Positions 36,179 to 45,551 of a stretch of DNA of 64,000 bases are shown here, one piece after another. Positions within the stretch are counted from its first letter, which is position 1. The number at the start of each line of letters is the position of its first letter. The notes under the pieces are model-generated. The model saw only the letters and a list, made by a program, of their open reading frames with translations. It was not told the DNA's origin and did not search any database. Source of the stretch: Petrocella sp024636985 (GTDB taxonomy: Bacteria > Bacillota > Clostridia > Lachnospirales > Vallitaleaceae); NCBI GenBank assembly GCA_024636985.1, contig JAGXFY010000029.1, positions 33,942 through 97,941 on the forward strand, written 5' to 3'. Made by a program: the position numbers and the translations under genes.

Positions 36179-37864
36179 TTATTCCAACCCTGTCAGCAAG
36201 TCACCAGCTTTTTTATAGTTTTCATTCAACTTTTTCGTCATTGCTAAATGGGGTTTATGTCTTATATTATAATGAGTATTCTTTTCTTTTGCAAGTACTG
36301 TCAAAGCTTCCGGCATTGTCCTTATCGCTTCCAAATAGATTCTGCCTTGTAGAATATCTCCATTTTGGATGCTGTCTTCTCCTGCCATTAACAGGGCGCT
36401 GCTATAATCCTCATGTCTATGAATATTCAAAGGGTTTATATCCACCAGTATTTTGGCATTCTCTACAGCCAAAGGGTAATTGCCCTTTTTTATAGCAACA
36501 TCTCTTAGAACTAAGTAGCCTTCAATTATGTATGGGTTACGACGAATCAGATTTTGGGAAAGTGTACTCTGTTTCTCTTGATTGTCCTCGGTAGCCAAAT
36601 ACTTCCTTGCTCCCTCTGTATGACCTTGATATAGATCTAAGGTCGTTTCATAATTGCCCATATAATAGGTTATTTCAACAACCAAAAAATAAATACTTGG
36701 CAAAAGCAATAAAAGTATCGCAACGTTACTAAATCCCTTTTTTAGAATAAAGTCTTTTCTTTCTACCTCTTCTTTATTTGTAGAAAAAACTAAAATCAAT
36801 AACCAAACGTAAGGAAATTGAAGGGTAATATCCGAAAGGCTATGCAACAATAAAACCATAACCACCAACTTATTCATACCATCATATTTCTTAATAAAAA
36901 TAATGTAGATCATAAAAGCAGCTAATGTCATTCCGCCAAGTATACCTATATCTAAAAACGCCTGCAACAGGCTGCTATGAACGTACCTAACATGGTACAT
37001 GGAGCCGGTTTGATACGCACGTTGGGCGTAATAGTAACCAAATGTACCATACCCAAAAGGCCTATCCCAAATCATACGTAATGCATCTTCATAGTACAAC
37101 AAGCGGGTCTGCCACTCGCTAACTTTAGGCGTCATATGCGTGAGCCTACTAAAAACCATCTCTAGATTTATGAAACCAATAAGCACCTTACTGATGACAA
37201 CAGAAAAGCCCAATCCCATCCAGAAGGCATCATTTAGTTTTTTCTTGATCAACAGATATATTATTATAAGACATGATATTAGAATGACGCTTCGACTCAT
37301 GGTCATCAGAAGCGTTGTCCCAAGGATACTAAAACCTACGACTTTTTGCCACGTCTTCATCTCAAGTGTCAGATAAACAAGTATCGCAGAAAGCACTACA
37401 GCTGCCCAAGTGTTGGCATACTGAATCGGGCCTGCCATTCTTTGGTTAATGACATAAGAAAATTGATGTTCTTCAAAGCCAAGATAGCTCATAATGCCAA
37501 TCAAACCGCCTACTATCACACTTATCACAAAAACCCATTTAAAGTACTTCATGAAATCATCGTTATGGACTTGATAGATTAAAACATAAGCCATTAAGAG
37601 TAAAAGGCCAAAAAATATGCCATAAACTTGCATCCCTTTTTCAAGTGCTGTAAAATAAGCTAAAATTTGTAAAGCTAAAAAAAGAAATAAAAACTTACTT
37701 GTCATATCTTTTGGTAGGATTAAGCTTCCTTTGTGAAAAAGCCATATAAACAATAAGATTATCATAACCACATTGGCCAGCATAAGGGTATGATTAAAAT
37801 AAAGGCCTTGCAAAAACATAAAAACCGTCATCCATATTATAATGGTTATTGATAAGACTTTCAT
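36179..37864 (-). CDS. O-antigen ligase / polymerase-like membrane protein with TPR tail
   Basis: The 561-residue protein has about ten to twelve helices over residues 1-400 and a Wzy/WaaL-type large extracellular loop with RPFGYGTFGYYYAQ and HSSLLQAFLDIGILGG. The C-terminal 150 residues look like TPR helices. It probably polymerises or transfers a surface glycan. The start codon lies 3 bp after the cca stop. Together with the PEGA gene it forms an envelope pair. Confidence 0.8.
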   Translation of the reverse strand: MKVLSITIIIWMTVFMFLQGLYFNHTLMLANVVMIILLFIWLFHKGSLILPKDMTSKFLFLFLALQILAYFTALEKGMQVYGIFFGLLLLMAYVLIYQVHNDDFMKYFKWVFVISVIVGGLIGIMSYLGFEEHQFSYVINQRMAGPIQYANTWAAVVLSAILVYLTLEMKTWQKVVGFSILGTTLLMTMSRSVILISCLIIIYLLIKKKLNDAFWMGLGFSVVISKVLIGFINLEMVFSRLTHMTPKVSEWQTRLLYYEDALRMIWDRPFGYGTFGYYYAQRAYQTGSMYHVRYVHSSLLQAFLDIGILGGMTLAAFMIYIIFIKKYDGMNKLVVMVLLLHSLSDITLQFPYVWLLILVFSTNKEEVERKDFILKKGFSNVAILLLLLPSIYFLVVEITYYMGNYETTLDLYQGHTEGARKYLATEDNQEKQSTLSQNLIRRNPYIIEGYLVLRDVAIKKGNYPLAVENAKILVDINPLNIHRHEDYSSALLMAGEDSIQNGDILQGRIYLEAIRTMPEALTVLAKEKNTHYNIRHKPHLAMTKKLNENYKKAGDLLTGLE

Positions 37865-37867
37865 AGG

Positions 37868-39208
37868 CTAACCCTTATGTATTAATATTTCTGCTTTTTC
37901 AAGAAGTAGCTTTTTTTTATTCATTTCCGGTTCTTCTATTACGATTTCTAATAGTGCTTTCAACAGTATTCCAATCTTCTCACCTTTTTCAACACCTAAA
38001 TCCATCAGGTCCTTGCCACGAATATTTAGATCTTGTATGGTTAAACAGTGCTTACTTGCCATTAAGACCTCAAAATGTTGTTTCTTGATTTCTAAATCAT
38101 CAAGCCTTGCCTGAAGCTTGTCAGGGGCTTGAGCTCGAACATCTGCCTCCTGAACGACCAAATAATCCCTAAACATATCTATACCCATATGAGCGACTGC
38201 TTTTCTAAGGGATTTTGCATTTGGTTCAAAACGGTAGTCATGGTAGGCAATGAGTTTGAGAATATGGTTTTTAGTTTTATTATCAAATTTGAGACGGCTA
38301 AGTATTGTTTTTGAGAGTTCAACGCTAATTTTTGAATGGCCATAAAAATGATCTGTGCCTTCATCATCTGTTGATTTTGAGTAACCTTTTCCAATGTCAT
38401 GTAAAAATATAGCCCATCTTAGAGCTTCAGTTCTTTTTACTTCCTTCAACGCCTTATAGGTATGCTCATCCACATCATATACATGATAGGAATGGTTTTG
38501 ACTGAGCCCTACACATGGTATAAATTCAGGTATCACATAAGGCATTAAACCATAATGAACCAGCTTTGATATGTAGTCCGGATTTTTGGAGCATAGAATC
38601 TTAGTTAGCTCCATCTTAACTCTTTCAGCACTTATTTTCTCGATGAGCTTAGACAACAATGAAATGGCTCTACCTGTTTCTGATTCGATCTCAAAACCGA
38701 ATCGCGCTGCAAATCGAATGGCTCTAAGCATCCTTAGGGCATCTTCGTGAAAACGTTCATCCGGGTCGCCAACACATCTAATAATGCCAAGTTCAAGGTC
38801 ACGTTCTCCGCCAAACAGGTCTATAAAACCTGATTCTTCGTTATAGGCCATAGCATTAATGGTAAAATCCCTTCGTTTAAGATCTTCTTTCAGACATTTT
38901 GTAAATGCGACCGCCTTGGGCTTCCTATGGTTTTCGTACTTACCATCCACACGATAGGTGGTGATCTCGTAACCCACTTTATTTTTCAATATGGTAACCG
39001 TACCATGTTCCAGACCTGTATCCACAGTTTTTGAAAATATAGCTTTCACTTGACTCGGTTCAGCAGATGTTGTCAAATCCCAGTCCTTAGGTACTTTCCC
39101 TATCATTAGGTCTCTCACACATCCACCAACAATAAAAGCTTCATGCCCATGGTGATGTAGTTTTTTTAGTATATAATGAACGTCTTTTGGCAATTCTTTT
39201 TTTATCAT
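37868..39208 (-). CDS. cca: CCA-adding tRNA nucleotidyltransferase with HD domain
   Basis: The 446-residue class II enzyme has the head motif FIVGGCVRDLMIGKVPKDWDLTT with catalytic Asp pair, RRDFTINAMAY, EDALRMLRAIRFAARF and a C-terminal HD domain (FLHDIGKG). It adds or repairs the 3' CCA of tRNAs, which is required here because the tRNA-Ser gene in this window does not encode CCA. Confidence 0.95.
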   Translation of the reverse strand: MIKKELPKDVHYILKKLHHHGHEAFIVGGCVRDLMIGKVPKDWDLTTSAEPSQVKAIFSKTVDTGLEHGTVTILKNKVGYEITTYRVDGKYENHRKPKAVAFTKCLKEDLKRRDFTINAMAYNEESGFIDLFGGERDLELGIIRCVGDPDERFHEDALRMLRAIRFAARFGFEIESETGRAISLLSKLIEKISAERVKMELTKILCSKNPDYISKLVHYGLMPYVIPEFIPCVGLSQNHSYHVYDVDEHTYKALKEVKRTEALRWAIFLHDIGKGYSKSTDDEGTDHFYGHSKISVELSKTILSRLKFDNKTKNHILKLIAYHDYRFEPNAKSLRKAVAHMGIDMFRDYLVVQEADVRAQAPDKLQARLDDLEIKKQHFEVLMASKHCLTIQDLNIRGKDLMDLGVEKGEKIGILLKALLEIVIEEPEMNKKKLLLEKAEILIHKG

Positions 39209-39220
39209 ATAACACCTTTT

Positions 39221-40255
39221 CTATTGAATCGTAATGGCCTCTTTTTGAACCCCTTTTACTTCAAGTTTCTTTAATGTGTCTTCAACGCTTGAAGGGACAT
39301 AGGTTTTTAAAAGCTTCATTTTCCCACAGAAAGTATATGCTCTACAAGTTGCAGGTATCAGTAAACTGTCCCCTTTTTTCTCTTCTAAAGATTCAAAATC
39401 ACCCTCTAATTGACCAAAACCCTCAAGAACCATATATATTTCATAACTGTTTTCATTCAATTGCCTGTCGGATCCATCTAGTTCTATGGTTTCTAAGGCA
39501 AAGTATTGGTTCAAGATATAATAAGTATGTTTGGCATCTTCTCTAACGACCGTAGAACCATGAATCGGTAAAGTTGAATATGAATCTAGAAAATCGATGG
39601 TCTCTTTGGATTTGTCTATATGAAGATCCCTGCTTTGACCATCAAGACCTATTCTATTCCAATCATAGACTCTATAGGTGGTGTCTGAGTTTTGCTGCAC
39701 TTCAGCAAGCAAGATACCTTTTCCTATGGCATGAATTAAGCCTGCTGGTATATTAAATACATCACCAGGCTTTACTTCAACCTCATTAAGAACCTGTTCC
39801 AATTGGTTGGTTCCAAGAGCATCTATAAATGTCTCTTGGGTTGTACCTTTTTTTAGACCAATGATCAGCCTCGCACCTTCATCTGCTTCCATGACAACCC
39901 ATGCTTCTGATTTTCCAAGTTCTCCGTTTTCTATAATTTTGGCATAAGTATCATCCGGATGTACTTGAACGGACAAATCCTCTTTCGCATCAATGATTTT
40001 TACCAGTAAGGGAAATTTATTTCCTTTTTCATGACCTTCACCCAGTATATAATGGCTATGGGTTTGCAATAGTTCGCATAATGTACGGCCTTTAAAAGGT
40101 CCTGTTGCAATAATAGAAGCGCCATGTTCATGACAAGCAACTTCCCAACTCTCCCCTGTATATTTAAATGGGGTTTTTTTTCCATAAAGATTTTTCAGCT
40201 TTTCTCCGCCCCAGATTCGTTCTTTTAGGTCAGGTTCAAATAATAATGGTCCCAT
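39221..40255 (-). CDS. manA: Mannose-6-phosphate isomerase, class I
   Basis: The 344-residue cupin enzyme interconverts mannose-6-phosphate and fructose-6-phosphate. It shows LLVKIIDAKEDLSVQVHPDD (Zn ligands Gln and His), the LIHAIGKG segment and RVYDWNR. AAGGAGGCACT precedes ATG. The gene lies 9 bp after the NatB-type permease stop and 12 bp before cca, in a tightly packed minus-strand run. Confidence 0.94.
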   Translation of the reverse strand: MGPLLFEPDLKERIWGGEKLKNLYGKKTPFKYTGESWEVACHEHGASIIATGPFKGRTLCELLQTHSHYILGEGHEKGNKFPLLVKIIDAKEDLSVQVHPDDTYAKIIENGELGKSEAWVVMEADEGARLIIGLKKGTTQETFIDALGTNQLEQVLNEVEVKPGDVFNIPAGLIHAIGKGILLAEVQQNSDTTYRVYDWNRIGLDGQSRDLHIDKSKETIDFLDSYSTLPIHGSTVVREDAKHTYYILNQYFALETIELDGSDRQLNENSYEIYMVLEGFGQLEGDFESLEEKKGDSLLIPATCRAYTFCGKMKLLKTYVPSSVEDTLKKLEVKGVQKEAITIQ

Positions 40256-40264
40256 AGTGCCTCC

Positions 40265-41482
40265 TTATGCATTTAACATAACTTTTTCATTATTAAAGGA
40301 TCTTGTAATCATAAGAATCAGTATCCCTGTAATAACAATGGATACAATTGTGGACAGCAAAAACGCATCCATCCCCAGTTGGAACATAAATAATTGCTTA
40401 ATGGCAAGTACATTGCCCAGTATCGGTATGGCAAATTGAATCAAAGCTGGCTCACCGGTTGTAAACATGGTAGAAAAAGATGCAAACATAACAATCATGT
40501 AAATAGGTGATACATAAGTGCCTGCTTCTTTGACGGACTTTGCCCTAACAGAAGTAATACATATGAGACCTACATACATGCCCACCAGTACCAACATAAT
40601 AATTAATAATTGTAAATATTGAACGGCTGAGAAGGATAGTGATGTAATGGAAATATCTCTACCGCCTGATAACATTCCCCCAGCATTTGGTAAGGAAGCC
40701 ATGATTGCAATAAAAGAACATGCCGCACTGACAAAAGCAACAATTGCAAGACCAATCAATTTACCCATAGCGATGGTTTCTCTATTTACAGGCGTCATGA
40801 GCAAGGTTGCCATGGTGCCTCTTTCTTTTTCTCCTGCTATGGTATCTAATCCAATGCCCATAGCACCGGCAAATAATAATATAGCAATCAGCATCGGTAA
40901 AATCATAGAAAGACCAATACCCATAGCTTTGGACTCATCCATAACTTCACTTTCATCATTGGTCACATCCACCATAAAAGCTTTGGCATAATTTTCATTG
41001 CCAAATCTTTCTCCTAACATGGCAAGTTCATAACCTTCAAGGAGTTGCATAACAAATCTACTCCTAGCCGGGTAAGAATAATCTTCCGACGGGTTATAAT
41101 AGGTCTTTATTTCGGGTACCTGTTCAAGTGTTTGATACACTTGAATTTTCTGGTCAAAATCTTCTTCAAACATAACCACTAAATCTATATTGCCATCTCT
41201 AACACCAATAAGATCCGCCTCAAAGTCTTCTTGATCAAAGGTCATCTTCATACCAATTTCTTCTTTTTGGCTTTCATAATAGTCTATAAAAGATGCCGGC
41301 GCCTCATAGACATGGACAAGGGATTGATGTTGATCCCTGTCTTCAAACATATCTCCCAACATTATTCCCATGATAGAATACAAAATATAAATACCAACTG
41401 CCGGTAATATAAAGGCAGAAAATACCAATCTTCGGTCTGAAAAGACCCTTTTCAATTCTTTTTTTACAATGACCCAAAGCAT
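40265..41482 (-). CDS. natB: ABC-2 type exporter permease (NatB-like)
   Basis: The 405-residue protein has one N-terminal helix, a large extracytoplasmic domain (about 40-180) and five or six C-terminal helices with GEKERGTMATLLMTPVNRE, the coupling segment of NatB/YhaP-type permeases. Its ATG overlaps the ATPase stop as TAATG. With the ATPase it may extrude Na+ or small drugs; the substrate is not certain. Confidence 0.85.
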   Translation of the reverse strand: MLWVIVKKELKRVFSDRRLVFSAFILPAVGIYILYSIMGIMLGDMFEDRDQHQSLVHVYEAPASFIDYYESQKEEIGMKMTFDQEDFEADLIGVRDGNIDLVVMFEEDFDQKIQVYQTLEQVPEIKTYYNPSEDYSYPARSRFVMQLLEGYELAMLGERFGNENYAKAFMVDVTNDESEVMDESKAMGIGLSMILPMLIAILLFAGAMGIGLDTIAGEKERGTMATLLMTPVNRETIAMGKLIGLAIVAFVSAACSFIAIMASLPNAGGMLSGGRDISITSLSFSAVQYLQLLIIMLVLVGMYVGLICITSVRAKSVKEAGTYVSPIYMIVMFASFSTMFTTGEPALIQFAIPILGNVLAIKQLFMFQLGMDAFLLSTIVSIVITGILILMITRSFNNEKVMLNA

Positions 41483-42258
41483 TACAATACCTCCTTTACA
41501 TTTTCTTTATATAAGGCAAAAAATGCATCTTCAAGGTTGGTGGTACCTGTCATTTCTGTTATAGAAGCTATATCCCCATCGGCCACTTTTTTCCCATTAA
41601 TAATAACCGCCACTCTATCACAAAGCTTTTCTGCAACGGTCATGATATGTGTGGATATGATGACAAGTTTACCTTTATTTTTTAGTCCTTGAAGGTATTC
41701 GGTTACTGCCTTAGCTGTAATAATATCCAGACCGTTGGTTGGTTCGTCAAATATGACCACAGCAGGATCATGAACCAGACTAACGGCTATCGCCAATTTT
41801 TGAGTCATACCTGTGGACAATTCACCGATTTTTTTGTTTCTGAATTCAGTGATGCCAAAGTAATCAAATAATTCATTTGTTCTGGATTTGATTGTCTCAA
41901 GATCTAGGCCATGAAGTTGTCCAAAAAATTTCATAGTATAGTCCGGTGTAAAATGGGTTTCCATCTTAAGTTCGTTGGTTAAAAAACCAATACTACTACG
42001 AACCGCTTTGGCATCCTTCACCACATCATAGCCTTCAACATTGATTTCTCCCATTGTTGGCTTCAATAAAGTTGCAATGGTGCGCAAGGTTGTGGTCTTT
42101 CCTGCACCATTTGGTCCGAGCAACCCGAATATTTCACCTTTATTTGCTGTAAATGAAATGTTGTTCACAGCAATTTTTTTTTGGTCTTTAACTTTTTGTT
42201 CTTTCATTTGCTTCTTCGTCAAGCGGTACACTTTTGTAAAATTAGTTACCTCAATCAT
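41482..42258 (-). CDS. natA: ABC transporter ATPase (NatA-like)
   Basis: The 258-residue ATPase has Walker A GPNGAGKTT, signature LSTGMTQKLA, Walker B VVIFDEPTNGLD and switch His in IISTHIM. It partners the ABC-2 permease that follows with a 1-bp overlap. AAGGAAAGG precedes ATG. Confidence 0.92.
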   Translation of the reverse strand: MIEVTNFTKVYRLTKKQMKEQKVKDQKKIAVNNISFTANKGEIFGLLGPNGAGKTTTLRTIATLLKPTMGEINVEGYDVVKDAKAVRSSIGFLTNELKMETHFTPDYTMKFFGQLHGLDLETIKSRTNELFDYFGITEFRNKKIGELSTGMTQKLAIAVSLVHDPAVVIFDEPTNGLDIITAKAVTEYLQGLKNKGKLVIISTHIMTVAEKLCDRVAVIINGKKVADGDIASITEMTGTTNLEDAFFALYKENVKEVL

Positions 42259-42287
42259 AATATTCCTTTCCTTAATGCATATATATA

Positions 42288-42309
42288 GGTTAAGGTGTCA
42301 ATACTATAT
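42288..42309. repeat. TIR element family, copy F (left-end fragment overlapping the ridA stop)
   Basis: GGTTAAGGTGTCAATACTATAT matches the left end of copies G and A with one change. The TAG stop codon of ridA lies inside the fragment. Confidence 0.65.
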
Positions 42310-42687
42310 CTTAACTCGTGCTATGGCTTCAATCTCAATACTTGCATCTTTTGGAAGTCTTGCAACCTCAACACAACTTCTAGATGGATAAGGTGCTTCA
42401 AAAAAGGTCTCATAAATCTGATTCATAGCTGCAAAGTCATTCATATCTTTCAAGAATACCATTACTTTAATAACGTCTTTCATGCCTGAACCGGCCGCTT
42501 CAACAATCGCTTTCACATTTGTTAATGATGCTGTTGTTTGTTCCTCTATGGTCGTTGGCATCATCCCTGTTTTGATATCAATCGGTAACTGCCCAGATGT
42601 AAACAGAAGATCATTTACAACAATCCCTTGAGAATAGGGTCCTATAGCCGCAGGTGCTTGATCGGTCGTAATATCTTTTTTATTCAT
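42304..42687 (-). CDS. ridA: RidA family enamine/imine deaminase
   Basis: The roughly 127-residue protein has the YjgF/RidA pattern: APAAIGPYSQG, FTSGQLPID, and the C-terminal RSCVEVARLPKDASIEIEAIA with the conserved Arg. It hydrolyses reactive 2-aminoacrylate-type intermediates of PLP enzymes. ATG codons at 42690 and 42687 both follow AGGAG. The stop codon is supplied by a repeat fragment. Confidence 0.94.
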   Translation of the reverse strand: MNKKDITTDQAPAAIGPYSQGIVVNDLLFTSGQLPIDIKTGMMPTTIEEQTTASLTNVKAIVEAAGSGMKDVIKVMVFLKDMNDFAAMNQIYETFFEAPYPSRSCVEVARLPKDASIEIEAIARVKI

Positions 42688-42710
42688 CATAACCACTCCT
42701 TCAAAATTAG

Positions 42711-42734
42711 TTTTGTTTTGTTTTGTTTTGTTTT
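42711..42734. repeat. Pentanucleotide repeat (TTTTG) of nearly five units in the ridA leader
   Basis: TTTTG is repeated four times followed by TTTT. On the reverse strand it lies between a TATAAT (42734-42739 region) and the ribosome site of ridA, so length changes would alter the start of the transcript. Confidence 0.85.
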
Positions 42735-42776
42735 ATTATACAAGAACGAAGTGACTTTGTCGCGTTTTGCGCAACA

Positions 42777-42806
42777 AAAAAAGAAGCTTTTGGGGAAAGC
42801 TTCTTT
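42777..42806 (-). terminator. Rho-independent terminator of the gal operon
   Basis: AAGAAGCTTT (42781-42790) pairs with AAAGCTTCTT (42796-42805), followed on the reverse strand by a run of T. It lies 180 bp beyond the galT stop. Confidence 0.82.
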
Positions 42807-42985
42807 CTTTTTAATATTATATGAGGGGAGTTTTATGAAATGAACTAACTGCTATCAATGCTATGAACTGATTATAGAACAAAGTTATGGCTTTAAAGTG
42901 ACCAAGTTGTAAAATAATTATGAACATTTCATTTCATTGTTGTAATAAACGAAATTATTAAGCTATTGAATGAAGTATTGGTTTT

Positions 42986-44527
42986 TCAGTCAATTTCTAC
43001 AAAACCCATACTCTCAACAAATGTACTAAAAGCTGCAAGACCCTGTTGTGTTTGTTTAAAAACGCCCGAACACGCCAGAACTTCTGCAAATCTATAGCCT
43101 ATGGCTTTCTCTAAGACTTCTTTTGCCTTTGCTTCACTACAAGTTAGGCCAACTTCTAAAACAATAGATTCAAACCAAGCATAGTGATGGGGGAGCTTCT
43201 TCTTAACCAAATCCATAGATTGTTTACCCCTTAATACTTCACTTAGTAAGGATAGATCCTGGTCCAGTCTGGCCGGTAACACTGCAAGACCCATCACCTC
43301 AATCAAACCAATATTCTCTTTCTTAATATGATGCAGATGTTCATGTGGGTGAAAAATACCTTCAGGATGTCTTTCATCTCTACGATTGTTTCTAAGGGCT
43401 AAGTCTATCTCATAGCAACCTCTATCATTAATTCTGGCAATGGGTGTTACTGTATTATGAGGTACAGTGCCTTCATTTGTCTCTGTAAATGCAAGTATAT
43501 CTGCATGAGGATCACTATACCCTTGCCAATGTTTGAATATATCATAGGCTTGTTGAACCAATAGCGATTTGTTTCTTGAAGATAGTCGAATCACGGACAA
43601 AGGCCAAGCCAGTAACTCCAAACATATATCCGGTGCATCTGAGTGCTTATAAGATTTTACAACTTTGGCATCCACCATGGGGAAACGATGCCTACCACCT
43701 TGAAAATGATCGTGACTTAGGATGGAGCCGCCAACAATGGGTAAGTCTGCATTGGATCCGATAAAATAATGTGGCATACACTCAATAAAATCTGCAAGAC
43801 GTTTGAAGGTTTTAAGATTGATTTTCATAGGTTCATGGGTTTCTTTGAAAATGATGGCGTGTTCATTATAGTAGACATAGGGTGAATATTGTAGGTACCA
43901 GGATTCATTATTTAGCTTAAGAGGCAACACACGGTGGTTACTCCTTGCCGGATGATTTAGATTGCCTTCATAACCTACATTTTCCAGACATAGAAAACAC
44001 TTTGGATAATTGGACTGTGGCTGATGTTTCGCTTTCTCGATATCCTTTGGGTCTTTTTCCGGTTTGGAAAGATTGATGGTGATTTCCATGTTGCCATACT
44101 GGGTCTTGGTCTGCCAGTATCTATTTAAGGCGATTCGGTCTGTACGGATATAATTGGACATCTGGCTCAAGTGGTAATAGTAGTCCGTAGCCGCCTTAAT
44201 ACCTTTATCCTCTTTAACCCTCGTATACAATCGATTGAGTTCAGATTGTCTCGGCATAAGTGTCGACATCATCTTTGCATCAAGAATCTCCCGTTCTACA
44301 AGGCTTTCTTCAATAATACCCAGCAAGACCGCCTCATTTAGAATACCTTCTAGAATTCTCGTCGGCGTCTGATCTTCTATAGTTGCAACCGTGCCTTCAT
44401 AAGGTTCATTCACTTTTAATAATGCCAACAGCTGATTGCGCACCAAAGGTACATCCAGAGCTTCAATCATTTTATGATGCAAACCAAATAAAATAAGTTC
44501 CTCAATGTATTTCTTAATCGTCTCCAT
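42986..44527 (-). CDS. galT: UTP/UDP-glucose-hexose-1-phosphate uridylyltransferase (class 2)
   Basis: The 513-residue enzyme is of the long firmicute GalT type, with NHRVLPLKLN, the active-site DHFQGGRH and HPHEHLHHIKKENIG. It moves UMP between glucose-1-phosphate and galactose-1-phosphate. Last gene of the galK-galE-galT run, 24 bp after galE, with AAGGAG before ATG. Confidence 0.95.
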   Translation of the reverse strand: METIKKYIEELILFGLHHKMIEALDVPLVRNQLLALLKVNEPYEGTVATIEDQTPTRILEGILNEAVLLGIIEESLVEREILDAKMMSTLMPRQSELNRLYTRVKEDKGIKAATDYYYHLSQMSNYIRTDRIALNRYWQTKTQYGNMEITINLSKPEKDPKDIEKAKHQPQSNYPKCFLCLENVGYEGNLNHPARSNHRVLPLKLNNESWYLQYSPYVYYNEHAIIFKETHEPMKINLKTFKRLADFIECMPHYFIGSNADLPIVGGSILSHDHFQGGRHRFPMVDAKVVKSYKHSDAPDICLELLAWPLSVIRLSSRNKSLLVQQAYDIFKHWQGYSDPHADILAFTETNEGTVPHNTVTPIARINDRGCYEIDLALRNNRRDERHPEGIFHPHEHLHHIKKENIGLIEVMGLAVLPARLDQDLSLLSEVLRGKQSMDLVKKKLPHHYAWFESIVLEVGLTCSEAKAKEVLEKAIGYRFAEVLACSGVFKQTQQGLAAFSTFVESMGFVEID

Positions 44528-44551
44528 GTATGCTCCTTCACTCTAATATAT

Positions 44552-45541
44552 TTAATCCATATAGCCTTTAGGGTGAGCTTGATGCCACGTCCATGCTGTT
44601 TTTATAATGTCTTCAATGGTATCATACTTAGGCTTCCAACCCAGTTCTTTTATAGCCGCTTCAGCCGATGCAATCAACGTTGCAGGATCGCCCTCTCGTC
44701 TACTTGTTATAACTGCCGGAATGGGATGTCCTGTCACAGCTCTTGTTATACTTATGATTTCCATGACAGAAAAACCTTGACCGTTTCCAAGATTATAGAT
44801 TCTACTGTCGCCACCCTTTTGGAGTCTTCTAAGGGCCAGAACATGGGCATCCGATAAGTCCGTCACATGGATATAATCCCTGACACAGGTCCCGTCTTTT
44901 GTGGGATAATCATCACCAAACACCATGATTGCCTCCCGTTGTCCATTGGCCACTTGAAGTACCAAGGGAATCAAATGACTTTCGGGTGCATGATCTTCAC
45001 CAATAAGTCCGCTTATATGGGCACCTGCAGCATTAAAATAGCGAAGGGCTGTATACCGAATGCCATGAGCTTCTCCTACCCACTTCAGCATCTTTTCCAC
45101 CACTAATTTCGACTCCCCATATGGATTGGTGGGCAACGTACGGTCTTCTTCCTTAATTGGAATTTCTTGAGGTTCTCCGTAAGTAGCTGCTGTTGATGAA
45201 AACACAATATAGGGCACTTTATATTCAACCATTTTCTTCAATAAACATAATGTCCCATAAACATTGTTTTCATAGTATTTCAAGGGTTGTGTCACACTTT
45301 CACCCACCAAAGAATAGGCAGCAAAGTCAATGACCGCATCAATGTTTTCGTTTGCAAAAACACGGTCTAATTCTACTTCATTTCTTAGATCGCCTTCATA
45401 AAAGGTTACTTCTTCCGGTACTGCTTTACGATGTCCTGTAATTAAGTTGTCAAAAACAACCACTGTTTCACCTTCTGCAACTAGAGCTGCTACTGTATGA
45501 GATCCGATGTATCCTGCACCACCACAAACTAAAATCGCCAT
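44552..45541 (-). CDS. galE: UDP-glucose 4-epimerase
   Basis: The 329-residue SDR enzyme starts MAILVCGGAGYIGSH, with Ser-Tyr-Lys triad in FSSTAATYG and NPYGESKLVVEKML, and RYFNAAGAH. It interconverts UDP-galactose and UDP-glucose. The start at 45541 follows AAGGAGGACAAT; longer starts overlap galK. Second gene of the Leloir operon. Confidence 0.97.
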   Translation of the reverse strand: MAILVCGGAGYIGSHTVAALVAEGETVVVFDNLITGHRKAVPEEVTFYEGDLRNEVELDRVFANENIDAVIDFAAYSLVGESVTQPLKYYENNVYGTLCLLKKMVEYKVPYIVFSSTAATYGEPQEIPIKEEDRTLPTNPYGESKLVVEKMLKWVGEAHGIRYTALRYFNAAGAHISGLIGEDHAPESHLIPLVLQVANGQREAIMVFGDDYPTKDGTCVRDYIHVTDLSDAHVLALRRLQKGGDSRIYNLGNGQGFSVMEIISITRAVTGHPIPAVITSRREGDPATLIASAEAAIKELGWKPKYDTIEDIIKTAWTWHQAHPKGYMD

Positions 45542-45551
45542 ATTGTCCTCC

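Noticed and set aside
36179..36495. Plus-strand open frame (35998-36495) over the PEGA and ligase-like gene junction
   Set aside because: Antisense to two well-supported genes; its low-complexity Phe/Leu/Ser content is typical of shadows.
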